Part shown: positions 9,901 through 17,144 of the stretch, piece after piece | How the letters are laid out: every line of letters starts with the position of its first letter | Position numbering within the stretch: position 1 is the first letter of the stretch | Assembly (NCBI RefSeq): GCF_001904635.1 | Contig: NZ_MRCB01000001.1 | Span: forward strand, 62,001-126,000 | Direction of reading: 5' to 3' | From: Hydrococcus rivularis NIES-593 | GTDB lineage: Bacteria > Cyanobacteriota > Cyanobacteriia > Cyanobacteriales > Microcystaceae | DNA length: 64,000 bases | The notes under the pieces: generated by a model | The model's input: only the letters and a program-made list of their open reading frames with translations | Database searches by the model: none | What the model was told of the DNA's origin: nothing | Position numbers and translations under genes: made by a program

Positions 9901-12900
9901 TCTTTTCAGATAAAGCTTTAGCAGGAACAATTGGTACTGGATAATCTTCTTGATTGAGTTCTTTTGGACGGTTGGGAAGTGCTTTTAGAGCTTTTTGGTA
10001 ATCACTATTTTCTGGAATATGGTTTAATTTTAAAAGACTACCTTCAGTTGTAACTTTTTCATTTAACTCTGTAATAAGCTGTTCGTAGCGGTCAAAACCA
10101 TCAACTTCACCAATATTAATAGGTTCTCCAAGTAAACTATTAAATTCTTTCTTAATTTCCTCACTAATTTCATTTTTATTAAAAATAAATGTAGCTGTGT
10201 TACTCTCAATAAAATAATCGTTTTCAGTAGATTTTGATTCTAACCAAGTGGCTACAAAGATTGCGTCTTGTGCAGGAACTACTAATCCAAAAGCTTCTTT
10301 AGTTTCTGTCTGCGTTCCATCGGGGGAAGTATATTGTTGATTTGGATTATAAAAATATACAGTTTGTTGGGGAATGATTGGAGTCGGTTGTGACGGTGTG
10401 TCTGCACTTTTGATATGACCACCAGCACGGTTAATAAAGGTTTGTCTTAATTCGCTACTGATAGTAGTTTCATCAAGTACGAATACGGTCATTCCTTTTT
10501 TGGCTTCTAACCGAGCTTGTGATATAGGAAGCTGTTCGTATGATACTCCTATTTTTTCGAGATACTTTTTGGTTTTTTCGGTTATATTTTCATCAACTGC
10601 TAATCCTAAAAGCCCGACTAATTTTTGTTCTTTATCTTGAAACATGATTGTAGGGCGTTCGTTAATTTTACCGAGTATTTGGTTGCGTTTTTCCTGCTGC
10701 TCGGTTATGACAGTCTTTTCATTACTTATAAGCTGGCTGCGTTTAACCCATTTGTCAGGATACTGTACTGTTTCTGGATCAATAGTTATTTTACACGTAC
10801 TTTCATTACTGGTAATCTGTACAGGGATAGTGGTTCGTTGTTGGTTTGGGCGAATAATACCCGTATCAATTAATTTTTGTACAGTGCTAGTTTCTTTCCT
10901 TTGCCACTGTTTTTGTACATTCCCTTTATTTAAATCAGCTTCGAGACGTTCATTATGCTGACCAATAATACCGAGTGATTGGTCACCAATTTTAGCAATA
11001 TAAACGTGCTTTTTATCAAATGCCCTAACTAAAGTTTCTTGAAATACTTGGTTGTTAATTTCCTGTTTTTTGTACTTTGGATTCGTAATATTAATTCGTA
11101 ACAGATTATTCTGAGATGTCTCTGCTATAGCATAGGCATTTTGTCCAGTGATGATAGTTTGAATTTTAAGATGTAACTGTTGCCCATTCCCAGGCTTTTC
11201 TGCTAGCCAGCCTTGAACAATACCTTCTTTGATTGATTCTTTATCAATATTGCCTAGTTTTTCAGGTTTATTCCCATTTTGAAGATAAATAGTATAGTCT
11301 TCCCGAATCAGGTCAACCTTTTCGATTGTTAACATTACAGGTTCATTATTAAACCTTTGGGAATTTCCAAACTTATTAACTTCGCCTACTTTGAAAGTGA
11401 GTTCTGGTAATCCGGGTACTTTGGTTGTAACAGAGGTGGTATATACTTCACCTCTTTCAACACTGCCAATAGCAATAGTACCAATTGGTAGCCGGGCATT
11501 ACTTTGTTCAATATTTCCAAATGTTTTGTAACTACCCTCTTGATTCTGGATTTCAATTACACTTTTTCCATCTTCAGCTAGATTAAATCGAATACTCTGA
11601 GGTTGATTTTTATTAAAAAACTCACTATTCCGGTCAAATCCAGTGATACTAAACTCGGTAAACTTGAGTGTATCTAACTGACTGATAATCTCTTGAGGAA
11701 AGGCAGCAAAGGCGAAATTAGAAACTTTATTTTGGCGATCGCTACTTTTATCATTACTATTCTCACGAGTAGTTGATACCGCCCAGGTGGCAGCTGCCAT
11801 TGCCAGCTTTTGGTCGTCTGGAATCGAATTATAAAAGCCCTCTGCTATCTGGTAAGCTCTTTGGTAAAGAAGTTTAATTTGACCTTCGCTTAGTTCAGGC
11901 TGGAATGATATTTTGTTAGATTTTATTTCTTGTCCAAGCGTAATTCCTATCTCTTCGAGTTTATTTTCTTGCTCCCTCGCCAGTGTTCCTAATTTTCTAA
12001 ACTTGGGTTTACCATTCTCAGTTTCATCGTTAATTTGAGCATAAACTAAATATTTATGCGGACGGTTATTGTTGCGTTTATCTTCGGATATTTCTGATAG
12101 TTTTATCGTAATTGTATTAGCTTTCCAGATAAATTCATTATCATACTGTATAATATTAGTTATACTTAATTGATTACCATTAGCAAGAGTAATATTTGCG
12201 GACGACCCTTTTTCAGTTTCTTTTTGTTTAGATAGCTCACTCGCTCGGTTGAATGATTTGTCGAATTCTTTTTTGATGAGCGTAGCTCTTAATCGCTGTT
12301 CGTGAGAAAATTCAACCCCTTTAAATAAAGCTTGAAATTGAACGATCTCACGCGATTCGAGACGAGCTTTTTTAAAATACTGATTGGTTTGAGCAATTAG
12401 TAACTCAACAGGTGAATATCCCGTCGGTTGAATTATATTGTCAATATAAACATCTTTCTTCTTATCCTTAATATAGTTGACTTCACGGTGAAGAATCCGA
12501 CTATTGCTGCGAATAATTTCAATTTCAGGTTTTTTGGCACTTTTGAAAAGGTCAACTGCAATTTGATTTTGAAATGCTGCCTCGGCAATCATTTCACGGT
12601 ACATTTGGGTATTAATGTTCATCGCCACTAGTGTATTGGTGGGTTCTTGCCCAACAGTTTTGATGAACTCTTCCATGTAACTGCGATACTTGCTTGGAAT
12701 TTCCTTCCCTTCAATACCCTTGGATTTTGCCCAGGCTTCTGTTTTGAATAAATCTTCGTAGTGTTTGGCTACCTGCTGTACGTATTCAATTTGGTCTTTC
12801 TCGCTACCAAAGCTTTTCAGAATCGTAATTTCTGACTCTAACGCCTCAATTGCGGTAAGGTGATTGTTGATAACACCCACACTAATGCCATCGCTCATGT

Positions 12901-14695
12901 GGATGGCGATTTCCTCAAATTCTGGCTGACTGCCATCTTTTTGGTAAAAAGATTGTTTTTTAAGTTTGACAGTTGGAGCGTAGGCGTTTTCAGGAAGGTT
13001 GCGCTCTTTTGCTTCGATGGTTAGGTTGGGATACTTGCTTGCCCGCTCGAAGCCGATACAATCACCATCGTAATCGCGTGCTTGACGCTCTTGTTCGGAC
13101 TCTTGAGGAAGAATTTCTAATTCATAACCAGCTGATTTTAGTTCTAAAATATACTGATTAAATTTGTTAGTAAACTCGATTTTATCTTGAGTTTCCAGCT
13201 TACTAATATTTTGGTCTAAGTAATTTTCAATACCTTCTAATCGAAGATTTTTTCCTTGAGCTTCTGGCAGGATAGATTTAATTTGCTCATTAAGACGGTT
13301 GTAAATGCGATCGCTTGTTTCGTCCGAGACAGCGATCGCACCAACGAGAGGTTGACCATCAGGCCCAAGGATATCTTCTACAATTTTGTTAGTTGAGACG
13401 CACAGACCATTTGAGTTGAGGAAAGGGGAGCGGAAGTTGAGAACTTCTTCGTCATCTTGATAATGCGGTATGGAAATTTCCCCATTTTGCAAGTCTTTGG
13501 AGGGAATGACCATTGCTCGCTCAAATGTGAGCGTCTTGCCGATGGCGATTTCTTTCCACTCGTTTTGGACGAACCGGGCGAGTTCGCGCTGTACTTTCTC
13601 AGTTTCGAGAAGTTGCCCCTCTCCTTGCAGGTCAGCTTTGATGAGTTTGTAAATAAACGAGTCAGTAGCAATGCGATCTGCGCTTCGCAGCAGCGCTTCG
13701 CTATCGCGCAAAGTTTCTAACTCTTCTGCTACTGTTGGATCTTCTGCTGCTTGTTCTTCAAGAAAGGCTTTCCGTTTCTCGTATTTTTCGCAGTAAAGTT
13801 GTGCAAGTTGCCGAGGATCATCCTGTGCTTCTTTAAGCTTTTTGGCTTCAAGTTCTAGCTGTTCAGTAAAGTCTTTCAGTCCGTTAGGGAATGAAGCGAG
13901 TAACTGCGATATAGCTGTCTTGCCGAGTTCAGATTGTGATTTTTCACCTAGCCAGATATTTTGTCGGTACAATCCAGGTTGAATTTGAGGCTTAGTCGGG
14001 CCATTAGGATTATCTTTATCAGTTCCCTTGAACGCAGATAAGGGAAGAATGAGGTCAATTTTAGTTGAGTTATTAGGGTCTTGATAATTCAGGATTTGCT
14101 CAAGGTTAGCAGGGCGTAGTGTACCTTTACCAAAGCGGTATTTGTTATCATCTCCGTCTCGATCAGTCCAACCGAAGCGGTGCTGAATTACTCGATATTT
14201 ATCACCTTTTTGATGCTTGGTTAATTCGTGATACAGTTCTTTTGATATTTGTCCGTAACAGTCTCCTGTTAGCCGATATGCTTGGTCATTACTGATAATG
14301 TCGCCATTTTCACCATTATTATCATCAACTATTAGGATGTTTAACTCTTTATTGACAGCATTTCTACATGAACCAAGAAAAATAGACCCGTAAGCACCTC
14401 TATCTTTGTTATCAGGGCATAATTGCCTAATTGTATCTAGGCATTCTTCGGGGCCATATAATAACCGAGTTTTTGACGATAATAATAATTTATGACCTTT
14501 AGGATGATTAGTTAATTGTTCCACAGTAGACTTTTCGTCCATATGCCCGAACGAAAAGTTTATCCCATGAAAGAAATGTTCTAATAGAGTATTATTAAGT
14601 TCTTCCTTTAACAGCGAATCTGGATTATTTGTATTACCATCTGTATGAATCCATTGATTTAATCTAGTGTCAAAATGTTTAGCTTGAATTGTCAT
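6944..14695 (-). CDS. Giant multidomain protein: RNA-polymerase-like DPBB motif, AlkB-like, NADAR-like and SLOG-like regions
   Basis: 2,583 residues, no signal peptide. DYDGD at residues 541-545 (bases 13061-13075) matches the DbDGD metal-binding motif of two-barrel RNA polymerases. It is preceded by NFRSPFLNSNG (about 418-429), comparable to the RNP-containing strand before the motif in eukaryotic RDR enzymes. It is followed by ISVGVINNHLTA (about 600-612), comparable to their LGxIxNxH segment. Around residues 1700-1820 there is an AlkB-like 2-oxoglutarate/Fe(II) oxygenase with H1744xD1746, distal H1804 and R1813. About 2060-2200 resembles NADAR (SAEHAFNHQK ... WQGKG). About 2290-2375 resembles SLOG (VSGSGPWRGV ... 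VGNAQGTDQL). The last 130 residues are probably coiled-coil. The stretch from about 700 to 1690 is unassigned. Domain calls are by eye; the AlkB motif is the most certain and NADAR the least. Confidence 0.8.
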   Translation of the reverse strand: MTIQAKHFDTRLNQWIHTDGNTNNPDSLLKEELNNTLLEHFFHGINFSFGHMDEKSTVEQLTNHPKGHKLLLSSKTRLLYGPEECLDTIRQLCPDNKDRGAYGSIFLGSCRNAVNKELNILIVDDNNGENGDIISNDQAYRLTGDCYGQISKELYHELTKHQKGDKYRVIQHRFGWTDRDGDDNKYRFGKGTLRPANLEQILNYQDPNNSTKIDLILPLSAFKGTDKDNPNGPTKPQIQPGLYRQNIWLGEKSQSELGKTAISQLLASFPNGLKDFTEQLELEAKKLKEAQDDPRQLAQLYCEKYEKRKAFLEEQAAEDPTVAEELETLRDSEALLRSADRIATDSFIYKLIKADLQGEGQLLETEKVQRELARFVQNEWKEIAIGKTLTFERAMVIPSKDLQNGEISIPHYQDDEEVLNFRSPFLNSNGLCVSTNKIVEDILGPDGQPLVGAIAVSDETSDRIYNRLNEQIKSILPEAQGKNLRLEGIENYLDQNISKLETQDKIEFTNKFNQYILELKSAGYELEILPQESEQERQARDYDGDCIGFERASKYPNLTIEAKERNLPENAYAPTVKLKKQSFYQKDGSQPEFEEIAIHMSDGISVGVINNHLTAIEALESEITILKSFGSEKDQIEYVQQVAKHYEDLFKTEAWAKSKGIEGKEIPSKYRSYMEEFIKTVGQEPTNTLVAMNINTQMYREMIAEAAFQNQIAVDLFKSAKKPEIEIIRSNSRILHREVNYIKDKKKDVYIDNIIQPTGYSPVELLIAQTNQYFKKARLESREIVQFQALFKGVEFSHEQRLRATLIKKEFDKSFNRASELSKQKETEKGSSANITLANGNQLSITNIIQYDNEFIWKANTITIKLSEISEDKRNNNRPHKYLVYAQINDETENGKPKFRKLGTLAREQENKLEEIGITLGQEIKSNKISFQPELSEGQIKLLYQRAYQIAEGFYNSIPDDQKLAMAAATWAVSTTRENSNDKSSDRQNKVSNFAFAAFPQEIISQLDTLKFTEFSITGFDRNSEFFNKNQPQSIRFNLAEDGKSVIEIQNQEGSYKTFGNIEQSNARLPIGTIAIGSVERGEVYTTSVTTKVPGLPELTFKVGEVNKFGNSQRFNNEPVMLTIEKVDLIREDYTIYLQNGNKPEKLGNIDKESIKEGIVQGWLAEKPGNGQQLHLKIQTIITGQNAYAIAETSQNNLLRINITNPKYKKQEINNQVFQETLVRAFDKKHVYIAKIGDQSLGIIGQHNERLEADLNKGNVQKQWQRKETSTVQKLIDTGIIRPNQQRTTIPVQITSNESTCKITIDPETVQYPDKWVKRSQLISNEKTVITEQQEKRNQILGKINERPTIMFQDKEQKLVGLLGLAVDENITEKTKKYLEKIGVSYEQLPISQARLEAKKGMTVFVLDETTISSELRQTFINRAGGHIKSADTPSQPTPIIPQQTVYFYNPNQQYTSPDGTQTETKEAFGLVVPAQDAIFVATWLESKSTENDYFIESNTATFIFNKNEISEEIKKEFNSLLGEPINIGEVDGFDRYEQLITELNEKVTTEGSLLKLNHIPENSDYQKALKALPNRPKELNQEDYPVPIVPAKALSEKNTTNIQLNTNATFAGISQVYQNAVEIQVLTDTQPEAKNQPILLPNSRQADPTKAIEILGKVSEEKVEQLRSHLETHLKPILENDKSNYAPLRQVAWVGAKWDLKDKDFKPGVQDDKLMELVKQVYPDADIVLVTYSENPGAGINYHRDDSYAATEARSINIGNSDWGYRAAKERMAWTREENQDAPYQEFKLESGTVTRFNCKNEHAALNTEAGRWSINIWSIKNDLGRENSVRQKFENFLASNQPPRAVVQSNNDLTIKANEWTPGGEIKVERSYTSLREVTQNIPSHPSNQPTVEEIIAIGNSTAARAANPQIPDNPTISGKPVPMVYSLHLHGEAATVPVDTTIDAMRGHGRIHTTRGVDYQKTYGIKEGDIAIAQGKNGEQVAFRVGKQYKITTQMIQDPSYQQAWARWEKHSPKELTQTQASKSQVYGLFMEPLGDYVNGKIVPFPSIQKQPATPVNISPDSKDGLGVALSLATVLAKEQGNLQNDYQVSVNNNPEAPAGQYGVETHVQKPQGVAYASAEHAFNHQKQLYPSVDEYQLMVEVLQAKLEQHPRLTEAIAKRGGVNWLENCTSITNAQDQQWQGKGKESAFIQALSKAYIYVVAKTQQTTVQTQQDKSQQTALRPTNPLSQLEPINAAVAEHMKKDIAMAQIATQFIGKSAAPPGTPSSTRNYEQVWGERANTGNYSKEDIIMVSGSGPWRGVTSEQIAQTFENHYKPLLDKAIAAKSSFIVGNAQGTDQLVQNYLQEKGYKVEQTSQGYAVFNHIENTKISSNSISANTQVSDNSLIAKNKSIFSSQQSQQPNINQALASLAQSNMQLVGAMDSIIERMKANTVQNLQDWYIAAEKLGQSDTYLNRIQEITNLYIQENISLENAFKAMEQDIKELEKVNEMTSLAQRVVKTIGQEDINGIMSVQTEKYQIATHTQNQTYLVKDKKDNILLYVKQGKTQVSNISDETLQDFKVMSDRINNALKDVKKDLVER

Positions 14696-15085
14696 ATATG
14701 AACAATTAAACTTATAAAATTAAATATAAATTTTCACTTTTTGGCACTAAAATACCCGTTAAATTTAATTTTACTTTCTCTTTATCAGTAATCTATTCAA
14801 CAAATTTCTAATTTAGACTAACAATTTACTAGTATTTAAAAATACTTGTTTATAGAAATATTACTTAGTTTATTCCTAATAAAGCCTTATTGAACCTAGT
14901 GCCATAATTTAAGTATGCCAAAAAATATACTGACTTATTGATTACTTCTTGCTTAACCCTGAATCAGTAGTAACATTCTTCATGTTTGCCATTATGGTTA
15001 TGTTTGCAGTTTGAGACGGAAAGCTAAATTCGTGTGGCAGCACCTTGATAATTTTATGCCTCCCTAATTTTTTACTCTCTGTACG
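14696..15085. other. AT-rich leader upstream of the giant gene
   Basis: About 390 bp of AT-rich DNA without a credible gene. It must hold the promoter of the giant gene. TTTGGCACTAA near 14740 recurs near 17037, but the match is too short to interpret. Confidence 0.4.
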
Positions 15086-15370
15086 TTTAAAATAAAGTCT
15101 TGAAATTTCTGAAGCTTGAAAGGCTTAATTTTACGTACTTATGGTTTGGCATAGGAAATAATAAAGTCATGAAATTTTAAAGAAAAATCTCTAAACGCTT
15201 CTAGATGAAAATAGTAAAGTCCTAAACTATCAAGCAGGTTTAGACTGCTTCGCAACGCCCTATCGTCGGCTTTAGCCCAGTAGACGGTAAAGTCTTTTTG
15301 TGCCAGTTAGTTTAAGACTTTATTTTAAATTTCAAGACTTTGTTTTAAATTTTGGAACTTTATTCTAAAT
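15086..15370. repeat. Iteron-like repeat cluster, possible plasmid origin or partition site
   Basis: Seven copies of a motif close to AATAAAGTCNTGAAATTT. Direct copies are at 15086-15109, 15160-15177, 15211-15226 (partial) and 15287-15296 (core only). Inverted copies are at about 15314-15329, 15327-15349 and 15347-15370. The first and the 15327-15349 copies match over 22 of 23 bases as an inverted pair. Direct repeats flanking an AT-rich block, with an opposed set at the other end, are typical of replication origins or partition sites bound by a plasmid protein. No recognisable Rep gene is adjacent, so the role is inferred. Confidence 0.55.
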
Positions 15371-15408
15371 GTACACTCTCCTGTCGTTATTCGATTTTGA
15401 GTGTCTCT

Positions 15409-15450
15409 TTTGTTCTAGCTATTATTTTTATTTAAAGTAACTAGAACAAA
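15409..15450. promoter_or_regulatory. 42-bp interrupted palindrome, copy 1
   Basis: Arms TTTGTTCTAGCTA and TAACTAGAACAAA (12 of 13 complementary) separated by 16 AT-rich bases. The same arms with the same 16-base spacing recur at 16715-16756. This copy lies downstream of the 118-residue gene's stop and beside the iteron-like cluster. A dimeric DNA-binding protein's operator or a plasmid maintenance site is likely. Confidence 0.6.
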
Positions 15451-15475
15451 AATAAAACTGCCTAAAAGCTTGACT

Positions 15476-15491
15476 GCTCAGTATACTGAGC
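15476..15491. repeat. Perfect 16-bp palindrome GCTCAGTATACTGAGC within a 27-nt dispersed repeat
   Basis: The palindrome begins a 27-nt sequence (15477-15503) that recurs at 23783-23809 just before the IS630 element, with 25 of 27 bases identical. It overlaps the 3' end of the 118-residue gene, so part of it is coding. It may be a protein-binding site or the relic of a small mobile repeat. Confidence 0.5.
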
Positions 15492-15496
15492 AAAAT

Positions 15497-15853
15497 TCAA
15501 GTAGCATTGTTATATAACATACATAATCTTGTATAGTGCTGTAGACGTTCTGCGTAATATTTAGCTTTAAATTGGTTCTCTAATTCTTCCAATTTAGATG
15601 TTTCTATAGGTTCTAAACCCAAATAATTATGATACGCCTCATTAGCTTCATTAAGAACACTATAAGATTTATATGATGCTTCATTTTTAACCATAAACTC
15701 TATCAAGCTTTCTATAGTGCTACCCTGCCAAGAATCTGAAATATTATCTTGAAATCTTCCTCTTTTAGTCGATGTGGCATCACTCCATAAATCACCAAAA
15801 GGTATATCTTGATTTTTAAATTGTTTGAGCCATTCTCTAAAACTTATAGTCAT
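15497..15853 (-). CDS. YozE/SAM-like small protein
   Basis: 118 residues. The N-terminus FREWLKQFKNQDIPFGDL strongly recalls the YozE SAM-like fold (FYxWLxxQ...DPIGDLAxD). The later SLIEFM ... ANEAYHNYL fits the end of that domain. The C-terminal 35 residues are an extra helical tail. No function is established for the family. The gene stands alone between the palindrome-bearing region and the Cys-containing hypothetical gene. Confidence 0.6.
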   Translation of the reverse strand: MTISFREWLKQFKNQDIPFGDLWSDATSTKRGRFQDNISDSWQGSTIESLIEFMVKNEASYKSYSVLNEANEAYHNYLGLEPIETSKLEELENQFKAKYYAERLQHYTRLCMLYNNAT

Positions 15854-16024
15854 TTTTCACTTCTCCCTAGTCAGTTTTTAGCCTGTTGGCATACCTATCA
15901 GAGCGATTTGATTGTAATCGTCACGTCGCACTGGTAGATAAAGCAGCTTTACACATAATCCTGTATTTCAGGATTTATATTTTGTGGCAGTAATGAAGTA
16001 AATTTTCCCATTTTGCTGGTTTTA

Positions 16025-16702
16025 TTAGTCGATGGATATAATTTCATCGATGTTGAAAACTTCAACTGTAGCATTTGGACTGTTCATATCTGTAGTTTGT
16101 TCGAGTAGACGTGTTGCTTCCTCAAGCAATGCGCTTGCGTTCTGAAGCAGTGTTCGCACCTGGGTTAACTTGTTTCGCCGTTCGATACCAAGTTGTGCTT
16201 CTATATACCGCGCATCATTATGATGGCTGAGGTGAATTACCCGTACTTGTTGTTCTTTCTCTGAAGGTGCAAATATTGCGTTTTCGGCAGTTAGTTTATA
16301 GTATGAGTACGTACCACTGGGGCGTTTAACATTGTAGATGTGGAGTTCGCAACTAGGTGGTGCAATGTACTGTCCGTCGAAGTTAGTAAGTCTAGTACGA
16401 ATATTATCTAATGTGGTGGCGATCGCCTCGACGGCAGAGACAATACCTAATGATTCTGGTGATTGTGGGCAACCGCGCCTCATCAGCATCATAATGGCGG
16501 CAGAACGGCGAGTCAGGCGAATTTGTTCTTGATACTGGCGCATTTGTTCTTCCCGGATACGAACAAGTTCGAGTTCTTCATCAGGGGTTAGTTCAACCGC
16601 ACTCCCACAAATTTTGTAATTTAAGCAGTCGCCAGGATCTATGCTTGGGTGCTGCATCATACTGGCACAGTCAAATCCAAGTCCACATTTTTTCTTGGGC
16701 AT
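16025..16702 (-). CDS. Cys-containing hypothetical protein beside the palindrome
   Basis: 225 residues. The N-terminus contains four cysteines in about 27 residues (CGLGFDC ... DCLNYKIC), which could bind metal, followed by a long charged helix (EELELVRIREEQMRQYQEQI) and a C-terminal helical coiled region. No family is recognised. Its start lies 13 bp from the 42-bp palindrome at 16715-16756, which also precedes the divergent small gene. An autoregulatory DNA-binding role is possible but unproven. Confidence 0.65.
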   Translation of the reverse strand: MPKKKCGLGFDCASMMQHPSIDPGDCLNYKICGSAVELTPDEELELVRIREEQMRQYQEQIRLTRRSAAIMMLMRRGCPQSPESLGIVSAVEAIATTLDNIRTRLTNFDGQYIAPPSCELHIYNVKRPSGTYSYYKLTAENAIFAPSEKEQQVRVIHLSHHNDARYIEAQLGIERRNKLTQVRTLLQNASALLEEATRLLEQTTDMNSPNATVEVFNIDEIISID

Positions 16703-16714
16703 GGGTTATCGTTT

Positions 16715-16756
16715 TTTGTTCTAGTTACTTTTATAATTTTATATAGCTAGAACAAA
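16715..16756. promoter_or_regulatory. 42-bp interrupted palindrome, copy 2, in a divergent promoter
   Basis: Arms TTTGTTCTAGTTA and TAGCTAGAACAAA with a 16-base spacer, matching copy 1 at 15409-15450 in arm sequence and spacing. It fills most of the 61-bp gap between the start codons at 16702 (minus) and 16764 (plus), so a bound protein would control both genes. Confidence 0.65.
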
Positions 16757-16763
16757 GAGGCTT

Positions 16764-16958
16764 ATGGGCGAGATAAACGATGTTAGAATTTTTGCGCCTG
16801 AGCAAGATATTGCGTCGTGGCAGTCGTTGTTTGAGAAGATGGAAGCGCAGGGACTGGTTGAAATTGTCCAAAAACCAGATAAATTTTATGAAGTCAGGGG
16901 AAGTGAGAAACTTAAACGAGGGTATTTCAAGATTAAGCTGTTGCGCTGTGATTTATAA
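16764..16958 (+). CDS. Small hypothetical protein, possibly prematurely stopped
   Basis: 64 residues, starting 8 bp after the right arm of the palindrome. SWQSLFEKMEAQGLVEIVQK looks like a small helical fold. The same frame continues after the TAA at 16956-16958 for a further 33 codons (ending LEIYYDSDVQILALIRSGIA) before the next stop at 17058, so the stop may be a recent nonsense change in a longer gene. No family is recognised. Confidence 0.45.
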   Translation: MGEINDVRIFAPEQDIASWQSLFEKMEAQGLVEIVQKPDKFYEVRGSEKLKRGYFKIKLLRCDL

Positions 16959-17144
16959 AAACATAACATAACTCATGACTTAGAACCAGAAAACAACCTC
17001 GAAATCTATTATGACTCGGATGTACAAATTTTGGCACTAATACGCAGTGGAATTGCTTAAAACATCAACTTAGATGTATTAATGCTTTCTACGAAGTATT
17101 CAAATTTGAACACTTCGTATTTCATATATCAACAATAGGAATTC

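Noticed and set aside
7884-13720. Many plus-strand frames of 60-125 codons opposite the giant gene
   Set aside because: They are mirror frames of a long coding sequence, with no ribosome sites or family resemblance.
14740-17047. TTTGGCACTAA near 14740 and 17037 as a functional repeat
   Set aside because: Eleven AT-rich bases shared over 2.3 kb could be chance.
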